Notes: generated from the sequence alone by a model not told the origin. 64,000 nt of DNA from Roseibium aggregatum (GCF_014692675.1 NZ_JABFCZ010000012.1:1-64000), one strand, 5' to 3'; positions 8,123-18,872 are shown, counted from the first letter of the stretch. A program made the numbers and translations.

Positions 8123-8839
8123 ATGGCAATCGGTTTGACCAGCAATGATCTGGAACTGATCAGGAAGACCGCGATCCTGGGCGGTCTGGGAGACGAGGCC
8201 CTGACGGCATTGTTGTCGGATGCCGTGGTGAAGACGCCGGAGCATGGCGAGGTCCTGTTCGTTCAGGGGGATCCGGCGAGCGCCTTTTTCGTCGTGCTCG
8301 ATGGCTGGATCAAGCTTTACCGGATAACCGTTGCCGGGGAAGAAGCGGTGGTCGGCATCTTCACAAAGGGCCAGAGCTTCGCCGAGGCGGCCGCCTTTAC
8401 CGCGGGCATGTTTCCGGTCAGCGCGGAATGCGTGACCGATGCCCGCCTGCTGATGTTTCCGTCAAACAGGCTGTTCGACCGCATCCGCCAGAACCCGGAA
8501 CTGGGCCTGTCGATGCTTGCCTCAACCTCGCAGCATCTGCACGGACTGGTGCACCAGATCCAGCAGTTGAAGGCCCATACGGGCGCCCAGCGCCTTGCGG
8601 AATTCATGCTGGCGCTGGCACCCGTCGAGGAAGGCGCCTGCACGATCGCCCTGCCCTACGACAAGGCCCTGATCGCCGGCCATCTCGGCATGAAGCCGGA
8701 AAGCCTGTCGCGGGCCATTGCCCGCCTGAAGGAGGTCGGCGTTACCGTGAAGCGGAACATGGCCACCATTCACGATGTCGACCGCCTGCGGAACTTCTTC
8801 GAACAGGAACGCGCCGAGGTCCTGAGATCGCGAAGCTGA
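8123..8839 (+). CDS. Crp/Fnr family transcriptional regulator (DNR/NnrR-like)
   Basis: A 238-residue regulator with an N-terminal cyclic-nucleotide-binding-like beta barrel (about 10-125), a dimer helix (about 130-155) and a C-terminal winged helix with recognition segment AGHLGMKPESLSRAIARLKEVGV. It lacks the N-terminal cysteine cluster of O2-sensing FNR. That, with the neighbouring nnrS and nos genes, points to the DNR/NnrR branch, which responds to nitric oxide through haem. The start at 8123 follows GGAGATAGAAGCAGG; an upstream in-frame ATG at 8069 lacks a ribosome site. It converges on nnrS and is the best candidate to bind the FNR-type box before nosR. Confidence 0.85.
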   Translation: MAIGLTSNDLELIRKTAILGGLGDEALTALLSDAVVKTPEHGEVLFVQGDPASAFFVVLDGWIKLYRITVAGEEAVVGIFTKGQSFAEAAAFTAGMFPVSAECVTDARLLMFPSNRLFDRIRQNPELGLSMLASTSQHLHGLVHQIQQLKAHTGAQRLAEFMLALAPVEEGACTIALPYDKALIAGHLGMKPESLSRAIARLKEVGVTVKRNMATIHDVDRLRNFFEQERAEVLRSRS

Positions 8840-8862
8840 GGCGTTGCGCCGCGCGCGCCAGG

Positions 8863-10080
8863 CTAATCGGCAGCGCTGTTGCGAAACGCCAGGATCGGCA
8901 GATAGATCCAGACATAAAGGCCGAAACCCAGGAGCCACAGGGCGCCCGACAGGTACATCGTCTGAAAATAATCCAGAAACCCGGTCCCGAAAGCCCGCAC
9001 AAGAGCTGCCGCGAAAACGCAGAGATAGGCGATCGCGATCGGCTTTGCGACAATAAGCGGACGCCCGGCGTGCCCGAGCGACGCCCGGGTCATCATTGCA
9101 AGCGTCATGCCGCCGACCGCACCGATCGCCAGCAGGTGCAAGGCGGAGGTTTCATCAAGGAACGGGGTGAGATGCGCCGCCGCCAGGGCGAGATAGGCGA
9201 TTGCCAGAAAGGTAAAGGCGAGATGCAGCACCCATAAGATAGGTTCGCGCCAGGTCAGCAGGCCGCGCCATCCGGCGACCCGCATCCCGTTCGCAATGCC
9301 CGCCACGAGGCACAGGCTCCCGAGGACGACCCCAGGCACGGGCAAGGCACTCGCCACGGCGGCGAGGACGGAGGCGAGGATTGCGATCTTGTCCAGAGCC
9401 GGGCGGACCTGCGGCAATTGTCCGGAATAGCCCCGCCGGTTGAGCGCATTGCGGGTAAAGCCCGGTACCACGCGCCCGCCGATGATAACGATCATGGCCG
9501 CGCTGGTGTAAAGGCCGAGCCTGGTGCCCGCGATCGCCGTGTCATCGGTCCAGCCCAACCATTCCAGATGCATCAGGAGATTGCCGGTGAACATGGCCGT
9601 GAGCAGTCCGAGAAAGATGACGTTACGAAGCTGCGTTTTCTTCAAAAGGTTGCTGCCGATCTTCAGGCCGAGCAACGGGATGAAGGCCAGATCGATGACG
9701 GCGACAGCCAAGGGGTCGAAATAGGCGGAAAACCAGATCGCCAACCGCCCGGCAAGCCAGACCAGGCCGGTCGTCGCGACGAAGGCGGATCGGGCGGACG
9801 GCGAGCCGGTCCAGTTGGGCACGGCCGTCAGGAAGAAGCCGGCCATCACCGCAACCGTGTAGCCGTAGATCATCTCGTGGGCGTGCCACAGATACGGAGC
9901 CATGGCCATGGGCGCTTCCGAAAACGCGCCGCCTGCGGCATGAAGGCCCAGCCAGCCGATCCATGCGGCAATCGACAGGACGGCGAAGCATCCTGCGGCC
10001 AGAAAATAGAGCCGGAATCCGGCCGTCAGAAAGACCGGAAGTCCGGTCCCGGCTCCTTTAAGCGCTGCTGTCCGTGCCAT
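8863..10080 (-). CDS. nnrS: NnrS family haem-copper membrane protein
   Basis: A polytopic membrane protein of 405 residues with about 12 helices. NnrS proteins are haem- and copper-containing proteins linked to resistance to nitric oxide stress, and they are regularly found with denitrification genes. Family features visible are APYLWHAHEMIYGYTVAVMA near the N-terminus, NLLMHLEWLG, and GMTLAMMTRASLGHAGRP in the C-terminal half. It begins 10 bases after nosX stops, on the same strand, so it is probably the last gene of the nos operon. Direct linkage to nosX is less common than linkage to nir/nor genes. Confidence 0.9.
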   Translation of the reverse strand: MARTAALKGAGTGLPVFLTAGFRLYFLAAGCFAVLSIAAWIGWLGLHAAGGAFSEAPMAMAPYLWHAHEMIYGYTVAVMAGFFLTAVPNWTGSPSARSAFVATTGLVWLAGRLAIWFSAYFDPLAVAVIDLAFIPLLGLKIGSNLLKKTQLRNVIFLGLLTAMFTGNLLMHLEWLGWTDDTAIAGTRLGLYTSAAMIVIIGGRVVPGFTRNALNRRGYSGQLPQVRPALDKIAILASVLAAVASALPVPGVVLGSLCLVAGIANGMRVAGWRGLLTWREPILWVLHLAFTFLAIAYLALAAAHLTPFLDETSALHLLAIGAVGGMTLAMMTRASLGHAGRPLIVAKPIAIAYLCVFAAALVRAFGTGFLDYFQTMYLSGALWLLGFGLYVWIYLPILAFRNSAAD

Positions 10081-10090
10081 GTTTTTATCC

Positions 10091-11125
10091 TCACGTTGAG
10101 GCGCGAAGCACAGCTTCGCTGCCGTCCGTTCTCAGGAGGAAGGCCTGTGCTCCTGCAAAGCCGTCGAGAGCTTTTGCAAGGATCTGTTCGCCGCAGACCA
10201 GTGCTGCGGTCGACAGGCCGTCGGCGACGGTCGCCGACGATGCGACGACACTCGCTCCTGCCAGACCCGAGCGCGCGGGCCGGCCGGTTCGCGGATCCAG
10301 GATGTGCGACACGCGGGCCTCCCGGTCGAAGGTCGTGCCGGAAAGGGCCGAGGTGGCAACTGCGCGGTCCTTCAACACGATCCGCCTCCCCTGCTCCACC
10401 TCACCCGGCGCAAGCAGCACCTCCCAGCCGGCAGGCCGTTCGGGATCATTCCCGGACGCGGCGATCTCGCCGATATTGACAAGAATGTCCGTAAAGCCCT
10501 CGTTCTTCAGCAGCGCGGATATCCGGTCGGTCATATAGCCCTGGGCAATGCCGTTAAGGGTCAGCGCCATGCCGGGCCGTTCGAAAGCCACCCGTTCCGG
10601 GGCGATCTGCACCTTGTCGAAACCGGTCAGCTGAAGGACGCGGTCAACGTCTTCTGGCGCAAGCGCTGCATCCGTTTCGCGGTTCCCGCCAGCATAGGTG
10701 CGGGCATAGAGGTCCCACAGCGGCTGAACCGACGGATCGAAAGCGCCGGACGTCGTCTTGTGGATACTCCGGGCGGTTGCCAGAAGGTCGACCAGTTCAG
10801 GCGGCGGCGAGACGATTCGACCTTCCCGGTTCAGTTGCGCCAGCGCGCTGTCGGTCCGATAGAGACTGAACACCCGCTCCAGGCGCCGGATCTCCGCCTC
10901 CATTGCGGCAAAGACTTTCCGCGCATGGTCCCGGTCGGTATCGGCGAGCCTGATTTCCGCTCCCGCGCCAAGCGCGATGCCGTGCCAGCGTTGTATCGCG
11001 GATTTGCCCAAGGCCAGTGCGGGGGACATTGCCAGCGCGGGAGACATCGCCACACCGGCCGCAGCGGCCGAAATGGTCAGGAAACGGCGCCGGGACAGCG
11101 GTTTGGCCTGGGTGAGCGCGGTCAT
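10091..11125 (-). CDS. nosX: NosX, ApbE-type FMN transferase for NosR maturation
   Basis: A periplasmic flavin transferase (344 residues) that attaches FMN covalently to a Thr of NosR. The N-terminus has a twin-arginine motif, LSRRRFLTISAAAAG. ApbE family features follow: SGAFDPSVQPLWDLYA, LTLNGIAQGYMTDRI, and ILVNIGEIAASGNDPERP in the Mg/FAD-binding core. The later SHILDPRTGRP is the usual C-terminal motif. It overlaps nosL by 4 bases. The signal peptide contains a tandem AMSPAL repeat, apparently an 18-base duplication. Confidence 0.92.
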   Translation of the reverse strand: MTALTQAKPLSRRRFLTISAAAAGVAMSPALAMSPALALGKSAIQRWHGIALGAGAEIRLADTDRDHARKVFAAMEAEIRRLERVFSLYRTDSALAQLNREGRIVSPPPELVDLLATARSIHKTTSGAFDPSVQPLWDLYARTYAGGNRETDAALAPEDVDRVLQLTGFDKVQIAPERVAFERPGMALTLNGIAQGYMTDRISALLKNEGFTDILVNIGEIAASGNDPERPAGWEVLLAPGEVEQGRRIVLKDRAVATSALSGTTFDREARVSHILDPRTGRPARSGLAGASVVASSATVADGLSTAALVCGEQILAKALDGFAGAQAFLLRTDGSEAVLRAST

Positions 11126-11682
11126 TGGCTTGCCTCCACCATGGTCATCGCCTCATGTCCGGAGCCTTCTTCCGATACGACGGAGCCCAGAACATAGGAT
11201 GCCGGAATTTCGGACAGGCGGACGATGTTGCCGCCCTCATCGGTGACGAAGGCTTTCGCCCCCTCCTCGCTGCCAAAGGGAATGACCTCCGGGGCTCCCA
11301 TGCCGCCGGTCTTGCGGCTGCCGATCACGAACCAGGCTTTCTCCGCGTCGACCCAGTTGTCCTTGCCGGGATTTTTCCAGCTTTCCGCCTTGTCCATGTC
11401 GCTGACATAGACGGCGACATAGTCCTTGGGCTCTTCGGGAGACAGCGTGAAGGCGATGGCATCTCGAACCTGGGGGAACCAGAGCGGGAACGGATTTCCT
11501 TCCAGATGGATCTGCGCCTTGGGACCTTCGTGCTCGAGCGCGGCCATATGGCAGTAGTAGCCGGTCGCATCCTCGGTCATGGCCACCGGGGTGGGCTTGG
11601 CAGCCTTTGTTTCCTCCTGACAGGCGGACAACCCGAAGCCGGCCACCAGCGCAATGATGAGAGCGGAAACTTGGCGTTTCAT
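11122..11682 (-). CDS. nosL: NosL copper-chaperone lipoprotein
   Basis: An outer-periplasm-facing lipoprotein (186 residues) that binds Cu(I) and delivers it for assembly of the CuZ centre of NosZ. The signal peptide ends in the lipobox LSAC with Cys21 as the lipidated residue. The copper-binding region YYCHMAALEHEGPKAQIHL contains the conserved Cys-x-Met pattern. It overlaps nosY and nosX by 4 bases each, a tight operon arrangement. Its length is normal for the family. Confidence 0.93.
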   Translation of the reverse strand: MKRQVSALIIALVAGFGLSACQEETKAAKPTPVAMTEDATGYYCHMAALEHEGPKAQIHLEGNPFPLWFPQVRDAIAFTLSPEEPKDYVAVYVSDMDKAESWKNPGKDNWVDAEKAWFVIGSRKTGGMGAPEVIPFGSEEGAKAFVTDEGGNIVRLSEIPASYVLGSVVSEEGSGHEAMTMVEASQ

Positions 11683-12509
11683 GGCGTAATCCTCCGGATC
11701 CGGACAAGGGCAAGGCAGAGCGCGAAAACGGTTACGCCGGCGATGGATGCAAGTGCCGCCACGGGCGGGAACGGCAGGCTTTCGGCGACGCCGGCCATGC
11801 CGCCGACGAGGCTGCTCGCCCCGAGCGAGGCCAGGTTGAACAGGCGAAAGGCGTCGGCCGGATTGAGCATGATGGCGTAAGGGAAAACATGGGGCGCAAA
11901 GGTGCCGCCTGTGTCGGTCACCAGCAGACCGAGCAAGGCAAGATCGTAAAGCACCACCAGGATCAGCCAGGCGCCGATCGCAAGCGCCGCCGAGGTCGAA
12001 CTCTGCCGTGTCAGTGCGCTGAGGACATAGCCGACGGCCAGGAAGGCAAGACCGAGAGCGGCGGATGTCAGGATGAGCCGGACGAAATCGGCCAGTCCCG
12101 CGGGCGAACCGGCGCCGACGGCATAAAGCAGCAGGCCGGTAGAGCCGTAGCCGATCACCAGCGCGACGGTCAGCACCATCAGGTGACCCAGCGCCTTGCC
12201 GAGCAGGAATTCCGTGCGCGAGATCGGGCAGGAGAAGATCAGCAGCAGCGTGCCCCGGTCGATCTCGCCGGAAATTGCATCGAAGGCGAGAAGCAGTGCG
12301 ATCAGCGGCACCAGATAGACGGAGAGGCTGGCGAGCGAGGCGACGGTGATCGTCATGCGATCCACGCCGAGCGTGCCGGCCGGGGTCGAGCCGAGAAGGG
12401 CAAGCGCCAGGGAAAAGGCGGCCAGGATCAGCGTGGCCAGCATGATCCAGCGGTTGCGCAGTCCAAGACGCAGTTCCTGGCCGGCGACAGTGAATATGCG
12501 AGTGAACAT
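11679..12509 (-). CDS. nosY: NosY, ABC permease of the nos copper-assembly system
   Basis: The membrane subunit (276 residues, about six helices) of the NosDFY complex that supports NosZ metallation. The start at 12509 gives MFTRIFTVAGQELRLGLRNRW, the usual NosY N-terminus; longer in-frame extensions would run back into nosF. It contains FSCPISRTEFLLGKALGH, the typical cytoplasmic coupling region that contacts NosF. It is separated from nosF by 4 bases and overlaps nosL by 4. Confidence 0.93.
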   Translation of the reverse strand: MFTRIFTVAGQELRLGLRNRWIMLATLILAAFSLALALLGSTPAGTLGVDRMTITVASLASLSVYLVPLIALLLAFDAISGEIDRGTLLLIFSCPISRTEFLLGKALGHLMVLTVALVIGYGSTGLLLYAVGAGSPAGLADFVRLILTSAALGLAFLAVGYVLSALTRQSSTSAALAIGAWLILVVLYDLALLGLLVTDTGGTFAPHVFPYAIMLNPADAFRLFNLASLGASSLVGGMAGVAESLPFPPVAALASIAGVTVFALCLALVRIRRITP

Positions 12510-12513
12510 GGGA

Positions 12514-13422
12514 TCAAACCTCCCCGGCCGTGATGCCGGAAAAATGGCGGTAGACATCGTCGAGAGACGGCAGGTGCATGTCGACATCGTCGACAAGGCC
12601 GCCGAGTTCGCCGATCGAGGCAAGGCAGGCGACCTTGCCTTCCGGTTCGCAGTAAAGCTCAACGGAGCAGCCGTTGACGCGGGTCCCGCCGAGCCTGTCG
12701 GCGATCCGGTCGGCCGCCCCGTCTGTTCCCCGGACCCGGATGCGGATTGGCAGCCGTGCCCTGGCGCGGAGGGCTGCAAGCGTATCGTCGGCCACGAGCT
12801 GTCCCTTCGACAGGATCAGGATGCGGTCGGTCCGGGCTTCGACTTCCGTCAGCGCATGGGAGGAGAGCAGCACGGTCGCCCCTCCCGCGGCAACTTCCTC
12901 GATCAGTTCATAGAAGTTCTGCCGGGACACCGGATCGAGACCGCTGGTCGGCTCGTCGAGCAGAACCAGTTTCGGATGGCCGATGAGCGCCTGGGCAAGG
13001 CCGAGGCGCTGGCGCATGCCCTTGGAATAGGCGCCGACTTTTCGGTTGGCAGCGTCGCTGAGGCCGACCCGCTCCAGCAGGTCCAGCGACCTTTTTCTGT
13101 CCGCGCCCTTCAGCCGGGCGTAGAAGGCCATCACCTCCCTGCCCGTCAGTGCCTTCTGGAAGGCGACGGCCTCCGGCAGATAGGCCGTGCCGGCGCGGGA
13201 AGCGCCGCTGCCGGGCGTATGGCCGAGGACAGCGATATCGCCACTGTCGGGCCGCAGGAAGCCGAGCGCCATCTTGAACAAGGTGGTCTTGCCGGCGCCA
13301 TTGTGGCCGAGGAGCGCGATCCGTTCTCCGGCGCGCAATTCGAACGACACGTCCCGGATCACAGCGTTACGGTCGAAAGATTTGTCGACGTTTTTAAGGG
13401 TCAGTGTGGCTGCTGGGGTCAT
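12514..13422 (-). CDS. nosF: NosF, ABC ATPase of the nos copper-assembly system
   Basis: The cytoplasmic ATPase (302 residues) energising NosDFY. Walker A is GHNGAGKTT, the signature is YSKGMRQRLGLAQAL, and Walker B is LVLLDEPTSGLDP. The C-terminal 80 residues form the family's regulatory extension. The start at 13422 overlaps the nosD stop in an ATGA and gives the normal family length; a longer upstream reading frame would only run through nosD. Confidence 0.95.
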   Translation of the reverse strand: MTPAATLTLKNVDKSFDRNAVIRDVSFELRAGERIALLGHNGAGKTTLFKMALGFLRPDSGDIAVLGHTPGSGASRAGTAYLPEAVAFQKALTGREVMAFYARLKGADRKRSLDLLERVGLSDAANRKVGAYSKGMRQRLGLAQALIGHPKLVLLDEPTSGLDPVSRQNFYELIEEVAAGGATVLLSSHALTEVEARTDRILILSKGQLVADDTLAALRARARLPIRIRVRGTDGAADRIADRLGGTRVNGCSVELYCEPEGKVACLASIGELGGLVDDVDMHLPSLDDVYRHFSGITAGEV

Positions 13423-14708
13423 CCTTGAACTCCCGCATGAGGCGTTTTGAAGTCCGGCGCATGCATCAGCGGAGCGCTGTCGACGATGCCGCCGGGAAGA
13501 AGCGATGGAAACTGGGACTGGGTCCACTGGAGAAGCTGAACCGCGGGACTGCCCGTCAGGAGCTTTGCCGCCGGCCGTGTCCACAGAAGCTGGTCGACCA
13601 TGTCGTTCGGCCGGTAGGTGCTGTCGGCAATGCCGTCGCCGTTGAGGTCGAAGGCGGCCAGATCCGACCAGAAATTACCGCGGCCGTTTTCGCTCCAGTC
13701 CAGATTGCGGCTGCCGACGTACTTGACCTGGGTCTGGTTGCCGATGAAGGCATTGCCGGCGAAATGGTTGCCGGCCGATCCGGCGGTAAAGTGAATGCCG
13801 ATCGGGCATCCCTCGAACCGGTTGGCTTCGACCGTGTTCTTGTTGGCGTTGTACATGAACAGGCATTTTTCGCCGCCGTCCTCCACCCGGTTGCCGACGA
13901 TCTTCGCGTGGTTGGCGTAGTTCAGCATCAGACCGTGGTTGCGGTCGCGGACGGAGAGATTGTTTTCGATGGTCAGCCCGTTGGAGAACATCAGGGCGAA
14001 GCCGATGTCGTTGCCGACGGAGACATTGCCGGAAATCACGCCCTTGTTGCCGTACATGTAATGAATGGCGAAGCGCAGATCCTCGAACCGGTTGTTGAGG
14101 AACTTATCCTTGTGGCTGGCATTGACGAAAACGCCGTCGCGGCCATAGCGGATGGTGTTGAATTCGGCGGTCAGGCCCGGCGCGTTCCAGACGTAGAGCC
14201 CATTGCCGCGCTCGTTCATGCGCAGGTCCTGCCGGCCTTCGATCAGATTGCGGGCGATATGAACGTCCTTTGCGCCGTGAACGTCGACACCGGTCAGGTT
14301 GTTGAGAAGCCGGTTATTCTCGATGGTGGCGCCGCGCGCTTTCTGCGTGAGCTTGATGCCAGCGTCCAGGGTTTCCTGGGACAGACCGGAACCGGTCAGG
14401 GTGAGCCCAGTAATCGTCACCGCCGGTGCTTCGACGGTGACGACACTGCCTGTCCCGGTACCCACAAGCCGGGCAGCCGACGCACCGCGGAGCGTAACGC
14501 TCTTCTTTATGACGATGGGGCCATGGTGCGTACCTGGCGCGAGCCGGAGAACGTCCCCGGCCTGCGCGTTTTCAAGAGCGTCCTGAAGATTGCGCCCTCC
14601 CGCCGCGACCTGCCATTCCTTCGCCCAGGCCGGAGCAAAGGCCGTGGCCAGGAGGCAGCAGGCTGCGAGAAGCGTTCTCGACGAAAGAAGCGGGAGAGCG
14701 CGTTTCAT
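13419..14708 (-). CDS. nosD: NosD, periplasmic copper-processing beta-helix protein
   Basis: A periplasmic protein (429 residues) with a Sec signal peptide, MKRALPLLSSRTLLAACCLLA, followed by right-handed beta-helix repeats. The repeats show as recurrent N-N-x-(hydrophobic)-x-G stretches, for example IENNRLLNNLTGVDVHGA and ISGNVSVGNDIGFAL. NosD joins NosF and NosY to receive copper from NosL and insert it into NosZ. The start at 14708 lies 2 bases after the nosZ stop. Confidence 0.94.
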   Translation of the reverse strand: MKRALPLLSSRTLLAACCLLATAFAPAWAKEWQVAAGGRNLQDALENAQAGDVLRLAPGTHHGPIVIKKSVTLRGASAARLVGTGTGSVVTVEAPAVTITGLTLTGSGLSQETLDAGIKLTQKARGATIENNRLLNNLTGVDVHGAKDVHIARNLIEGRQDLRMNERGNGLYVWNAPGLTAEFNTIRYGRDGVFVNASHKDKFLNNRFEDLRFAIHYMYGNKGVISGNVSVGNDIGFALMFSNGLTIENNLSVRDRNHGLMLNYANHAKIVGNRVEDGGEKCLFMYNANKNTVEANRFEGCPIGIHFTAGSAGNHFAGNAFIGNQTQVKYVGSRNLDWSENGRGNFWSDLAAFDLNGDGIADSTYRPNDMVDQLLWTRPAAKLLTGSPAVQLLQWTQSQFPSLLPGGIVDSAPLMHAPDFKTPHAGVQG

Positions 14709-14710
14709 GG

Positions 14711-16621
14711 TCAGGCTCCGCGCGGCTCGACCAGCATGCGTCCGCGCATTTCCATGTGCAGGGCATGGCAGAACCACTGACAGTAGAACCAGTGCACTCC
14801 GGGCCGGTCGGCGGTGAAGGTGACCGAAGCGGTCGCCTGGGGCGCCACTTCCATGGCGACACCGTAGTTGGAGATGGTGAAGCCGTGGGTCAGGTCGTCG
14901 ATGTCATCGATGTTGGTGACATAGACCGTGACCTCGTCCCCCTGCTTGACCGTGAATTTCTCCAGACTGAAAATCGGCGCGGTCGAGTACATGTAGACAC
15001 GCACCTTGTTGCCGTCCCGGATCACGTCGGCGGCATCTTCCAGGTCGATTCCGTCCGCCTTGGCCTGTTCCACCGCGTCGGCGAACATCGGATCGTTCCG
15101 GTCCCAGACCGTGACCGGGTTCACCTTGGAACGGTGCACGATGATGCTGTCATGGGGCTCGGCGAAGGTCGGTCCGTCGTGAACAAGGGTCATGCCGTCG
15201 TCGGAGATATCGATGAGCTGCTCGTTCTCCGGCTTCAGCGGACCGACGTTCAGGAAGCGGTCCTTGGAGAACTTGTTCATCGAGATCAGCCATTTGCCGT
15301 CGGCTTCCGCCGTCTCGCCCATGGAGGTCGAGTTGTGGCCCGGCTGGTAGTGGACGTCCACCTTGGAGATGATCGGATCGACGTCCTCCCCCGCATAGGC
15401 ACGGACGGCCTTGTCGATGTTCCACTTCACCACCTGGCTGTCCAGGAACAGCGTCGTGAAGGCATTGCCCTTGCCGTCATAGGCGGTATGGAGCGGACCG
15501 AGGCCGAGCTGAGGTTCGGCAACGACGGCCGACCGCGGATCCACATCGGTTTCGAACAGGGCATCCAGCTTGGTGACGTCGATGACCGAGCAGGTCGGCG
15601 ACAGCTTGCCGTTGATGACCACGTGCTTCTTGTCCGGGGCTGTATTGACGCCGTGCGGGCTGTTCGGGATCGGGATGTAGCGGGTGTACTTCTTGTTGGA
15701 TCCCTTGCGCCCGTCCACGACCTTGACGCCGTTCAGTTCCTGGTAGTCGCCTGCGGCGATGCCCTTCTCGATTTCCTTCAGGTTGAACACGACCACATGA
15801 TCCAGCTCGTTGGCCGTCATCTCGGCCAGGTTCATGCCCATTTCGGAGTTGTAGCTGGTGGAAAAGGCGTATTTGCCCTGGTAGTCGCAGTCGGTGTTGT
15901 CCAGGTTGCCGGACACGATCACCTGCCAGGCCACTTCCATCGTATCGCCGTCTATGGCGGTGAAGATGTTCACGTACTGGGACGGATCGTCGAGGATCTT
16001 GCCGTCGTTGACGAGCGGAGCTTCGTGCTCGCTGTTGGCGAAAACATAGCCTGTGCGCGGATATTTCTGCGGACGCATACCGTGGATGTCATGCGCATTG
16101 GGAATCTCGATGATCTTGTCGCATTTCATCACGTCGCAGCGGACGCGGGCCACGCGGGTGTTGGCCTTGTCGTTCATGAACAGATAGCGCCCGTCATAGG
16201 TGCCTTCGGTGAAGGACATATGCGGGTGGTGCAGGTCGCCGTTGTCGTAGGTGACCTTGCCCCGGGCGGCCAGGAACTCCCTGGTTTCCGGCGTCAGGCC
16301 CTCGGTCAGGATCTTCAGAGATTCGTTGGTCTGGCCCCAGCCGGTAGCGGAGCAGCGATTGAACACCGGCACCCGCATGAATTCGCGCATGGAGGGAACG
16401 CCTAGAATGCGCAGTTCGCCGGTCTGGCCGGAGGACCAGAAGCCGTAATATTCATCGAGTTCACCCGGCGACAATTCGAACTTCTGACCGCCTTCGGCCG
16501 CATAGACAGGGTTCGCACCGCCCAGGGCGACAGCGCCCATGCCGGCGACCACGGCCGTCTTGGCCGTGCCACCCAGCAGGTCTCGGCGGGACACGCCCGA
16601 TTTGGTTGACTTCTCCGTCAT
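14711..16621 (-). CDS. nosZ: Nitrous oxide reductase NosZ, clade I
   Basis: The catalytic enzyme (636 residues) reducing N2O to N2 in the periplasm. A twin-arginine signal, [20 protein letters not shown], places it in the Tat-exported clade I group. The N-terminal seven-bladed propeller carries the CuZ histidines, including DLHHPHMSF near residue 128. The C-terminal cupredoxin domain keeps the CuA ligands in [12 protein letters not shown]: Cys614, Cys618, His622 and Met625. The start at 16621 follows AAGGAGAAAAGTC. All key residues are present, so an active enzyme is expected when copper is available. Confidence 0.98.
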   Translation of the reverse strand: MTEKSTKSGVSRRDLLGGTAKTAVVAGMGAVALGGANPVYAAEGGQKFELSPGELDEYYGFWSSGQTGELRILGVPSMREFMRVPVFNRCSATGWGQTNESLKILTEGLTPETREFLAARGKVTYDNGDLHHPHMSFTEGTYDGRYLFMNDKANTRVARVRCDVMKCDKIIEIPNAHDIHGMRPQKYPRTGYVFANSEHEAPLVNDGKILDDPSQYVNIFTAIDGDTMEVAWQVIVSGNLDNTDCDYQGKYAFSTSYNSEMGMNLAEMTANELDHVVVFNLKEIEKGIAAGDYQELNGVKVVDGRKGSNKKYTRYIPIPNSPHGVNTAPDKKHVVINGKLSPTCSVIDVTKLDALFETDVDPRSAVVAEPQLGLGPLHTAYDGKGNAFTTLFLDSQVVKWNIDKAVRAYAGEDVDPIISKVDVHYQPGHNSTSMGETAEADGKWLISMNKFSKDRFLNVGPLKPENEQLIDISDDGMTLVHDGPTFAEPHDSIIVHRSKVNPVTVWDRNDPMFADAVEQAKADGIDLEDAADVIRDGNKVRVYMYSTAPIFSLEKFTVKQGDEVTVYVTNIDDIDDLTHGFTISNYGVAMEVAPQATASVTFTADRPGVHWFYCQWFCHALHMEMRGRMLVEPRGA

Positions 16622-16652
16622 GACTTTTCTCCTTGCTCTCGTCGTTCGGAGT

Positions 16653-18872
16653 TCATTCCGCCGGAACCGGGGCCGATTTCGCCCCCCTGGCATCCGGTTT
16701 TGCGATGCCGGTCTGGACTTCGAAGCGTTTGCGCTTGGCGAGCTTCTTGATGCAGACGGGGCATTTCTGGTTGTGCTGGTACAGAACCTGGCAGTGCAGG
16801 CAGTTCAGGCACTCGTTGGGATTGATGTTGCCTTCCGGATGAATGGCCTGGACCATGCATTCCCTGGCGCAGCGCTGGCAGGGATTGCCGCATTCGCGGT
16901 AGCGCTTCAGCCAGTCGAACATCCTGAGCCGTGCGGGGATCGCAAGCGCCGCGCCCAGCGGGCACAGGTAGCGGCAGTAGAACCGCTCCACGAACAGGCC
17001 GACGAGCAGAAGCGCGACGGCGAATGCGACAAACGGCCAGGCGCGCTGGAACTTCAGGATGATCGCCGTCTTGAAGGGCTCGACCTCGGCATAGTGTTCG
17101 GCGAGATCGAGCGAGTAGAGCGACACACCGAACAGGGCCAGAAAGATCATGTACTTGACCGGCCACAGGCGCTCATGCAGCCCCCAGGGCACCTCGAACT
17201 GGGGAATGCGGCACAGCTTGGCGATCCGGTTCGTCAGTTCCTGCAGGGCGCCGAAGGGACACAGCCAGCCGCAGAAGGCACCACGGCCCCAGAAGATCAA
17301 CGCGGCGGCGACGGAGAACCACAGCAGGAACACCAGCGGATCCATCAGAAACGCGTCCCAGCTGAACTCGGTCGTCAGCGAGGAAAAGAAGGCGAGCACA
17401 TTGACCACGGAGAGCTGCGCATTCTCGATCCAGCCGAGCCAGACCAGCGTGAAGGTCAGGAAGGCAATGCGGAACCAGAAGGTGAAACGTTCGCTGCGGG
17501 TGACCTGCATCTGGAAGAAGAACACCAGTGTCAGGACGCCGATGGCGCCTGCGAGGATGAGCACGTCGACCTTGCGGGTCTTCCAGATGCGCATCCAGAG
17601 TTTCTGGGCGGCCGCCTGATTTTCGGTAACCTGCGAGGTTTCAGGCGCTGCAGCAGCAGAGGTCTGCCGGCTGGCGGGATCGACCATCAGGTAGGACTTC
17701 GGCAGCCGGTAGCCGAGGTCGAAGGTCAGGAACACCTTGTCGATGGCACCGACCGGCCGCTGCACGAGCAGTTGCAGGCGAAACTCCTCAGCGGGGTCGA
17801 AGCCGCTGTCGGCGGGAATGGTGAAGAGATCCATCTCCTTGAAGGCGGGAGCGCCTTCGGCGTCGATTTCCCCCAGCTTGTGATGCTGCCGGTCGTGGAA
17901 GCGGACGGAAACATCCTTCTGGACGAGCTGGATGCGGTCGAAGATGCCACCGCGCACATAGCCGGATCCCTTGAAGGAATAGCGGCCCCGCCCCATCACC
18001 AGCAGGACATGCTCGCCCTCTTTCAGACGGGCTTTGAGGTTGGCGTATTCCGCATCGCCCAGGAGCGACCGGCCGATGGAGGGCACGTCGGCGAGCGCCA
18101 GGTACATGTCGATGTAGGTGTCGGTCTCCGGCCCTTTCTCGGGACGTGCAATGGCCCGGGGATCGCCTTCGCGGACGAAAGCCTCGTTGAGCTGGGCCAC
18201 GTCGAGCGACAGCCGCCTGACCGACCCGTCCCCGGTCAGGCTCTGCCAGTCCGCCGTTTCGTCACGGGACGGATCGATCACCATCTTCGGACCGCTGGCG
18301 CCGGCGTCTTCCTTGAGGCCGCCGAGGCCGAGGCTCTTAGCGACCTTGAGGCCGGAGCGAATGATGGAATCGTCGATCACCATGATCGTCACGGTGGCGC
18401 CGGAGATGATGTCCAGGTCATGCGCGGACCCGGCGTCGGTGGCTTCCGCCTTCAGATCGAGGCCGGCATATTTCCTCGTCACCGCCTTGATCTTGCTGTC
18501 CGGGATCCCGACCAGGACGATGGGCTCGGAATGCTTGACCAGCTTCACGCCGGTGAGCACCGCATCCTTGTCGATGCCGACGAGCGTGTGGATAGGCTTG
18601 CCGGAATATCCGGTGGTGGAGACGAAATCCGAGGTCAGGAACACCCAGCCGATCGTGTCCCCGCCCTTGAGCGCGGGAACCACCGGAACGTCCTTTCCCG
18701 GTTCGCCGTAGCTGTCGGCACCGGGCACCAGTTCCGATACCGGCGTATCCGGAAGAAACCTCGACAGCTCGGCCGCGGAAGCCTCTCGTGCGGTTATCGC
18801 CACGGCCAGGATGGCGAGCGCCAGACAGAGACCTCTAAGCCAGTTCTGATTCTGAACTCGATGGAAAGACAA
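16653..18872 (-). CDS. nosR: NosR, membrane flavo-iron-sulfur protein for N2O reduction
   Basis: A 739-residue protein needed for electron supply to NosZ and for nos expression. A signal peptide (about 1-34) leads to a periplasmic FMN-binding domain with the flavinylation motif SGATVTIMV. Several transmembrane helices follow. The C-terminal cytoplasmic region has two CxxxCP-type and 4Fe-4S motifs, seen as [21 protein letters not shown] and KCPVC. It starts the nos operon, with an FNR/DNR-type box about 70-85 bases upstream of its start codon. The NosX in this operon is its likely flavin transferase. Confidence 0.96.
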   Translation of the reverse strand: MSFHRVQNQNWLRGLCLALAILAVAITAREASAAELSRFLPDTPVSELVPGADSYGEPGKDVPVVPALKGGDTIGWVFLTSDFVSTTGYSGKPIHTLVGIDKDAVLTGVKLVKHSEPIVLVGIPDSKIKAVTRKYAGLDLKAEATDAGSAHDLDIISGATVTIMVIDDSIIRSGLKVAKSLGLGGLKEDAGASGPKMVIDPSRDETADWQSLTGDGSVRRLSLDVAQLNEAFVREGDPRAIARPEKGPETDTYIDMYLALADVPSIGRSLLGDAEYANLKARLKEGEHVLLVMGRGRYSFKGSGYVRGGIFDRIQLVQKDVSVRFHDRQHHKLGEIDAEGAPAFKEMDLFTIPADSGFDPAEEFRLQLLVQRPVGAIDKVFLTFDLGYRLPKSYLMVDPASRQTSAAAAPETSQVTENQAAAQKLWMRIWKTRKVDVLILAGAIGVLTLVFFFQMQVTRSERFTFWFRIAFLTFTLVWLGWIENAQLSVVNVLAFFSSLTTEFSWDAFLMDPLVFLLWFSVAAALIFWGRGAFCGWLCPFGALQELTNRIAKLCRIPQFEVPWGLHERLWPVKYMIFLALFGVSLYSLDLAEHYAEVEPFKTAIILKFQRAWPFVAFAVALLLVGLFVERFYCRYLCPLGAALAIPARLRMFDWLKRYRECGNPCQRCARECMVQAIHPEGNINPNECLNCLHCQVLYQHNQKCPVCIKKLAKRKRFEVQTGIAKPDARGAKSAPVPAE

